Shown here: positions 12,788 through 16,468 of the stretch, piece by piece
Layout of the letters: each line of letters starts with the position of its first letter
Numbering within the stretch: position 1 is the stretch's first letter
Assembly: GCA_046704785.1 (NCBI GenBank)
Contig: JBJKRF010000163.1
Coordinates: forward strand, 1 to 16,468
DNA: 16,468 nt
Source: JBJKRF01 sp046704785
Lineage (GTDB): Bacteria; Chloroflexota; Anaerolineae; Anaerolineales; Villigracilaceae
Reading direction: 5' to 3'
The notes under the pieces: model-generated
The model's database searches: none
What the model was told of the DNA's origin: nothing
Seen by the model: the letters and a program-made list of their open reading frames with translations, nothing else
Program-made: the position numbers and the translations under genes

Positions 12788-13427
12788 ATGCCGGCGAAAA
12801 CCAAACACGAAAAAGAAGAGCAACTGGGCCTGGAGCGCATTGTCCTCTTCAGCGATGCGGTCATGGCAATCGCCATCACGCTCCTGGCGATCGACATCAA
12901 AATCCCCGAAATTCCGCTGGATAGGGCCATGACCGAACTCCCCAGGCAACTCGTGGCGCTGCGACCAACGCTGATCACATTTTTTCATCAGCTTCATCGT
13001 GATTGGCATCTATTGGATTTCGCACCATCGCCATTTCGGTTATATCAAACGCTACAACACACGCCTGATGCTGTTGAATCTGATGTTCCTATTTTTCATT
13101 GCTTGTATGCCTTTTGTCGCCAACTTGTTGGGACGTTACACCGACGTTCCCCTGGCGATCATTGTGTATACGCTGACCGTGGCAGCGCTTGGGCTCTCAC
13201 TGGCCCTGATCTGGTTTTACGCCCGCCACAAGGGATTTCTGGCACCTGATATTACGACAGAAGAAATGCAGCGCATCAATATTCGCCTGGTTGTTGCGCC
13301 GGTGACTTTCGTGCTGGCCGCCCCCTTTGCCTTTATCAGCAGTGTCGCCTCGATTACCGTCTGGTGGCTCTCGCCCATCGCCGTCGTTTTGATAACGCAC
13401 TTGCTGGTCAGAGAACGTCGCAAATAA
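12788..13427 (+). pseudogene. TMEM175/DUF1211-like channel, frameshifted
   Basis: Two overlapping frames each hold half of one protein. The first, from ATG 12788 (GAGGAG at 12775-12780, seven bases upstream), reads LERIVLFSDAVMAIAITLLA (residues 15-34). The FSD motif at 21-23 belongs to the first helix of TMEM175-type potassium channels. It runs correctly to about residue 65 and then leaves frame. The second frame continues ITFFISFIVIGIYWISHHRH from 12973 to the stop at 13427 with the remaining helices. Removing one T from the T6 run at 12980-12985 restores a 212-aa, six-helix protein of normal family length. This is either an assembly or read error in the homopolymer, a recent mutation, or (less likely) frameshifting. 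As written, no functional channel is made. Confidence 0.85.
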
Positions 13428-13433
13428 CCTGCG

Positions 13434-13862
13434 ATGAGCCGGCTTGCTCCTTCCCGTCTTTGGCTCGCTCGCCTGTTGATTTTCGCCGTCGCCGCCTGGA
13501 ATCTACAGGCCGCCCTGGCCTTCATCGGCTGGCCGGACTCCTACGCGCCCGGTTTCGAATTGTCGGGGGTGCCGGGCGCGGTGGCAGTGCGCGGCACCGG
13601 GCTCCTGTTTCTGATGTGGAACATCGCCTATCTGCTGGCGCTCTGGCAGCCCGTCCGCTACCGGCTGGCGCTGCTCCTGGCTGTGACGATGCAGGCCGTC
13701 GGGGTAGTGGGAGAAAGCCTGATCCTGGTCGGCCTGCCGCTGGCGCACGCCACGCTGCGCGCCTCGCTCTTGCGTTTCATCGTCTTCGATGGAATGGGCC
13801 TGGCATTGCTCATCCTGGCCTGTTTTCTCGTCAAAAAGCGAGACCATCGATTCGACTCCTGA
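13434..13862 (+). CDS. Four-helix membrane protein of unknown function
   Basis: I do not recognise a named family for this 142-aa protein. Hydrophobic segments lie at about residues 10-31, 49-71, 77-100 and 112-133, with short polar loops and a basic end (KKRDHRFDS). Notable conserved-looking patches are VRGTGLLFLMWNIAYLLALW (52-71) and QAVGVVGESLI (87-97), in which charged Arg53 and Glu94 sit within or at the edge of membrane helices. No signal peptide or lipobox is seen. The start lies seven bases after the stop of the broken channel gene, so the two are probably co-transcribed, but no clear ribosome-binding site precedes it. GC content is high and codon use resembles the neighbours, which supports a real gene. 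Confidence 0.7.
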   Translation: MSRLAPSRLWLARLLIFAVAAWNLQAALAFIGWPDSYAPGFELSGVPGAVAVRGTGLLFLMWNIAYLLALWQPVRYRLALLLAVTMQAVGVVGESLILVGLPLAHATLRASLLRFIVFDGMGLALLILACFLVKKRDHRFDS

Positions 13863-13881
13863 TTTCAACCGAACAAGGACG

Positions 13882-13912
13882 GACGGCGCGACCGTCGTTG
13901 TTTATTTTCTTT
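13882..13912 (+). terminator. Possible weak terminator
   Basis: GACGG (13882-13886) and CCGTC (13892-13896) form a short GC stem with a CGCGA loop. A T-rich tail follows within a few bases (13899-13912). It lies just after the four-helix membrane protein and before the lipoprotein gene. The stem is short, so this is only a candidate. Confidence 0.35.
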
Positions 13913-14005
13913 TCCTCCTGCGGGAACAATCTCTAGCGCCGGCGCGTCCACTGAACAGGGACAACGCCGGTCCCGCCCACCCTTTACCTTTTTCAGGAGG
14001 AAAAG

Positions 14006-14989
14006 ATGAAAACGCCCCGAGAACTTTTTGCCGTCCTTGTGTTGGCCGCCGCCGTCTTGCTGGCTGCCTGCGGCACGCCGCCGGCCCCTACCAACATCCG
14101 CCAGACCAACGATACATTTGCGCAGGCTATGCCAGCCGCCGCCCCACAGGCCAAATCGGCACTGGACTCTGGCGCAGGCAACCTCAGCGCAGCGCCAACG
14201 GCGGTTCTGCCGACGCCGGAGTCCGTTGCTGGCGGCTCCATCCCGGTTGGCCCCTCTGCGGTCGATCGCAAAGTCATCAAGAACGGACAGATCAAACTAC
14301 TGGTGGCCGATTCGGATAACGCCATCAATGGCATCACCCAGATTGCCGGGGACGTGGGCGGCTACATCGTCAGTTCACGCGTTTGGTACCAGTCGTATTA
14401 CGATACAAACTACAAATACGCCACGATCACCATCGGCGTGCCAGCCGACCAGTTCGAGAATGCCATCAACCGCCTGCGCAAGCTGTCGATCCGGGTGGAG
14501 GATGAAAACGAAACCGGCCAGGATGTGACCGACCAATACGTAGACTTGCAGGCGCAACTGACCAACTTGCAGGCCACGCGCGACCGCATCCGCGGCTTTC
14601 TCGACCAGGCCAAGAACGTGAACGATGCCTTGCAGATCAACCAGCAGCTCTCCCAGGTGGAACAGCAAATCGAGGAGATTCAGGGCAAGATAAATTACCT
14701 GTCGAGCCGCGCCGCTTACTCCACGATCACCATCGACCTCGAACCGCAGTTGACGGAAATTACCCCCACCCCAACGCCCACCGCCATTCCCACACCAACC
14801 GCCACACCCTGGGCGCCCGGCCAGACTCTCGATGCGGCCCGCGGTACGCTGGTGACGAGTTACCAGGCGATCTTCGAATCGCTGATCTGGCTGGTGGTGG
14901 TCGTCCTGCCGTTGCTGGGCCCGCCTGCCCTGATCGTTTGGGCTCTGTGGAAATTCTTCACCCGCAAATCCAACAAACCGGTCGTATAA
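14006..14989 (+). CDS. DUF4349 lipoprotein
   Basis: This 327-aa protein has AGGAGG five bases before its ATG (13995-14000). A lipoprotein signal ends in LAAC with the lipidated Cys22. A low-complexity Ala/Pro/Thr stretch follows (23-85), then the DUF4349 domain (about 88-318): VIKNGQIKLLVADSDNAI, GDVGGYIVSSR (115-125) and ITIGVPADQFENAINRL (141-157). A Gln-rich coiled coil spans 175-232 (YVDLQAQLTNLQATRDR onward). A second low-complexity Thr/Pro linker lies at 253-270. A membrane helix (about 292-316) and a basic tail (FFTRKSNK) close the protein. It is therefore anchored at both ends, lipid at the N-terminus and helix at the C-terminus, with the domain outside the cytoplasm. The biochemical function of DUF4349 is not established. 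The gene appears monocistronic. Confidence 0.9.
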   Translation: MKTPRELFAVLVLAAAVLLAACGTPPAPTNIRQTNDTFAQAMPAAAPQAKSALDSGAGNLSAAPTAVLPTPESVAGGSIPVGPSAVDRKVIKNGQIKLLVADSDNAINGITQIAGDVGGYIVSSRVWYQSYYDTNYKYATITIGVPADQFENAINRLRKLSIRVEDENETGQDVTDQYVDLQAQLTNLQATRDRIRGFLDQAKNVNDALQINQQLSQVEQQIEEIQGKINYLSSRAAYSTITIDLEPQLTEITPTPTPTAIPTPTATPWAPGQTLDAARGTLVTSYQAIFESLIWLVVVVLPLLGPPALIVWALWKFFTRKSNKPVV

Positions 14990-15010
14990 AAGCCTTGGGA
15001 GCAACCAGAA

Positions 15011-15053
15011 CATCCAGGCTCCGCGAGTTTAGCCTCCTCGCGGAGCCCGGATG
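15011..15053. terminator. Strong 17-bp hairpin between convergent genes
   Basis: CATCCAGGCTCCGCGAG (15011-15027) and CTCGCGGAGCCCGGATG (15037-15053) pair over 17 bp with a single A/C mismatch and a 9-base loop. It lies 21 bases after the lipoprotein stop and 37 bases beyond the end of the convergent cyclase gene. There is no true T-run on either side, so it may act as a transcript-stabilising or bidirectional termination hairpin and not as a textbook intrinsic terminator. Confidence 0.6.
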
Positions 15054-15090
15054 GCATTACTTCATTTCGTCCGTCTACTTGAAGACAAGC

Positions 15091-16347
15091 CTACAATTTT
15101 AAACGCCAGAACTCGAAAGGCTCTTCGTAGCCTTTGACGAACGATTGGAACGTCTGAGGTCGGAGTTGGTTCTCCTGCAGCCAGGCTTGCACCGACGGAT
15201 CATCGAAGATTTCTTTGGAGAAGATGACCTCGCCCCCGTCGGACAGGCCCGGCAGGCGCGCCGCAATGTTAACCGCCGAACCGAAATAGTCGAGTCGCTC
15301 GTTGAGGGTCACCGCAATGCAGGCGCCGGTATGGATGCCCACTTTGGTATACAACGGCGGCGTTCCCTCGGCGGAAGCAATGGCCGCGTGCGCCCGCCAG
15401 ATGGCTTTGAAAGCCATTACCGGGCGGTGAAAAACCACCATGACGGCGTCGCCGATGGTCTTGACCACCGCACCGCCCTCCTCGGCGACGGCTTGTTCCA
15501 ACAAGTCGAAATGCTGGCGCACGCGCCCAAATGCCAGCGCGTCGCCAACCTGACGATAGAGACGCGTCGAATCACGCAAGTCGGTGAACATCAAGACGAC
15601 GCTCTCGATGCTAATCTCTTCGTCACGCCCCAGGGCTTCGCGTGCGAACAGGTTGCGGAAGACCTGCAAGGAGGTTACGTCGGCGGCGGTGGCGGCGTCG
15701 TCGCGCCAGGCAGTCCGCGCCAGTCCCACCGTCTGTGGAGAATCCGTTCGGTTGACGAGATGAAACACAGGGGTGGTCCCGATTTCGAGTTCCCCTTCGG
15801 GCCAACCGGCGGGCTCAAGGGGAATCTCCACATCCAAGGCCCCGTGTGGACGGACCAGCACTGGGAGTTCGCTGCCCAGCCCCGAAGCGGATAGCGCAAA
15901 GCGACCTGCTTCCAGGATGGTGGGCACGTCCACCTGTTCATCCACGGCCAAGTCTTTGGTGACAACCACATGCGGCTCGGACTGCGGCCCGGCGACACAA
16001 AAGACCATGTTGGCCGGCAAAGGGCGCACAGCCGGATTGGGCCGGAAGACGACCTCCACCTGCCGGTCGAAGTTGACACTGAAGTCAATGTTGCAATAGT
16101 CGCAGTGAGAGTGGTTATGCACGTCTCGCAGGCTTTCATGTCCCTCACTGACGCCGCGACACATGGGGCACAACAATTCCCAACGCAGATCGAGCACACC
16201 GGCGCGCGCCGCATACAGGAATAGTTCCAACACCTCGCGGCGGGGCAATTTCCAGTAATCGGCCAACTGATAGGGGCGCAGCCGTTGGACGGAGATTTCG
16301 TCGGCGTGTTCGAGCAAGTGCGCCAAATAAGTAAAGATTTCTGGCAC
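15091..16347 (-). CDS. Class III adenylate cyclase with zinc-ribbon DUF5939-type N-terminus
   Basis: This 418-aa protein starts at GTG 16347; a stop two codons upstream rules out a longer form. Residues 1-55 look helical. Residues 60-85 hold a zinc ribbon with CPMC (60-63) and CDYC (82-85). Residues 95-235 form a beta-rich region like the DUF5939 module found before cyclase domains. The catalytic domain covers about 245-415: VLMFTDLRDS (Asp256, first metal ligand), VVKTIGDAVMVVF (Lys296 and Asp300), LDYFGSAVNIAARL (Asp353, Asn360, Arg364). The Lys/Asp pair is the one that selects ATP, and Asn/Arg stabilise the transition state, so an active cAMP-forming homodimer is expected. There is no membrane segment. 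It is convergent with the lipoprotein gene, and no cAMP effector is visible in the window. Confidence 0.92.
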   Translation of the reverse strand: MPEIFTYLAHLLEHADEISVQRLRPYQLADYWKLPRREVLELFLYAARAGVLDLRWELLCPMCRGVSEGHESLRDVHNHSHCDYCNIDFSVNFDRQVEVVFRPNPAVRPLPANMVFCVAGPQSEPHVVVTKDLAVDEQVDVPTILEAGRFALSASGLGSELPVLVRPHGALDVEIPLEPAGWPEGELEIGTTPVFHLVNRTDSPQTVGLARTAWRDDAATAADVTSLQVFRNLFAREALGRDEEISIESVVLMFTDLRDSTRLYRQVGDALAFGRVRQHFDLLEQAVAEEGGAVVKTIGDAVMVVFHRPVMAFKAIWRAHAAIASAEGTPPLYTKVGIHTGACIAVTLNERLDYFGSAVNIAARLPGLSDGGEVIFSKEIFDDPSVQAWLQENQLRPQTFQSFVKGYEEPFEFWRLKL

Positions 16348-16391
16348 GGTTCAAAAGAGTTCAAAAAGAGATCGTGGCACCTTTACAAATT
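16342..16391 (-). repeat. Leader-type repeat, copy B (cyclase 5' leader)
   Basis: The minus strand carries AATTTGTAAAGGTGC (16391-16377) and GAACCGTGCCA (16352-16342), the second spanning the GTG start codon of the cyclase. Between them lies a near-perfect tandem repeat TCTTTTTGAAC / TCTTTTGAAC. The same two blocks occur on the plus strand at 86-100 and 115-125. Confidence 0.6.
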
Positions 16392-16417
16392 ATGCAATAG
16401 ACTGTGGTCGGGTACAA
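16389..16417 (-). promoter_or_regulatory. Candidate promoter of the cyclase gene
   Basis: On the minus strand TTGTAC (16417-16412) and CATAAT (16394-16389) are separated by 17 bases. Transcription would start near 16382, inside the conserved leader block and about 35 bases before the GTG. The -35 matches consensus only in its first three bases. No clear Shine-Dalgarno sequence precedes the GTG. Confidence 0.45.
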
Positions 16418-16468
16418 ACGAAGTAGCCCCGACAGAGCGGGTAGGATGGTAGCTTGGCGGTAAAAATG

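Noticed and set aside
12980..12985. Programmed ribosomal frameshifting at the T6 run
   Set aside because: There is no downstream pseudoknot or stop-codon arrangement that I can recognise, and no precedent known to me in this family. Indel or read error is simpler.

Overview
The window looks like a chromosomal segment of a Gram-type-ambiguous environmental bacterium. I would place it in the Chloroflexota, most likely Anaerolineae. This is an inference from gene style: a short GT35 glucan phosphorylase with the DUF3417-type N-terminus, an M29 aminopeptidase, a DUF4349 lipoprotein with a Thr/Pro linker, a PIG-V-like membrane protein and a DUF5939-type cyclase. No rRNA or marker gene proves it. 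Most of the segment is GC-rich and densely coding. The first 1.3 kb, the toxin-antitoxin pair and a few intergenic stretches are visibly more AT-rich.

Layout. Bases 1-1300 are accessory in character: a repeat-bearing non-coding edge, a small excisionase-type DNA-binding protein (-), a tRNA-Glu(CTC) (-), and a 125-aa orphan with one Asp-box and a histidine-rich tail (-) that has its own near-consensus promoter. Bases 1308-3821 carry a glucan phosphorylase and a single-domain rhodanese on the + strand. These end at a hairpin terminator shared with the convergent M29 aminopeptidase (3867-4976, -).

Bases 5206-12669 form a + strand surface-polysaccharide operon: a two-domain oxidoreductase (MDR-like plus Gfo/Idh/MocA), a heparinase II/III-family protein, a WbuB-like GT4 glycosyltransferase and a PIG-V-like membrane glycosyltransferase. 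An MntA/HepT toxin-antitoxin pair sits between the first two genes. After the TA pair lies a leftover, still readable copy of the oxidoreductase C-terminus. This indicates that the TA cassette was inserted at the 3' end of that gene and that the gene end exists twice (7296-7330 and 8241-8275, 32/35 identical).

Downstream are a TMEM175-like channel gene broken by a one-base shift at a T6 run (12788-13427), a four-helix membrane protein of unknown function, and a DUF4349 lipoprotein. A strong 17-bp hairpin follows. Convergent with it is a class III adenylate cyclase with a zinc-ribbon N-terminal region (15091-16347, -). The 5' leader of the cyclase (conserved blocks 16342-16352 and 16377-16391) has an oppositely oriented relative at the other edge of the window (86-125).

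The most interesting locus is the MntA/HepT insertion with its duplicated host-gene terminus and an apparently leaderless promoter. I saw no CRISPR array, integrase, transposase or rRNA.
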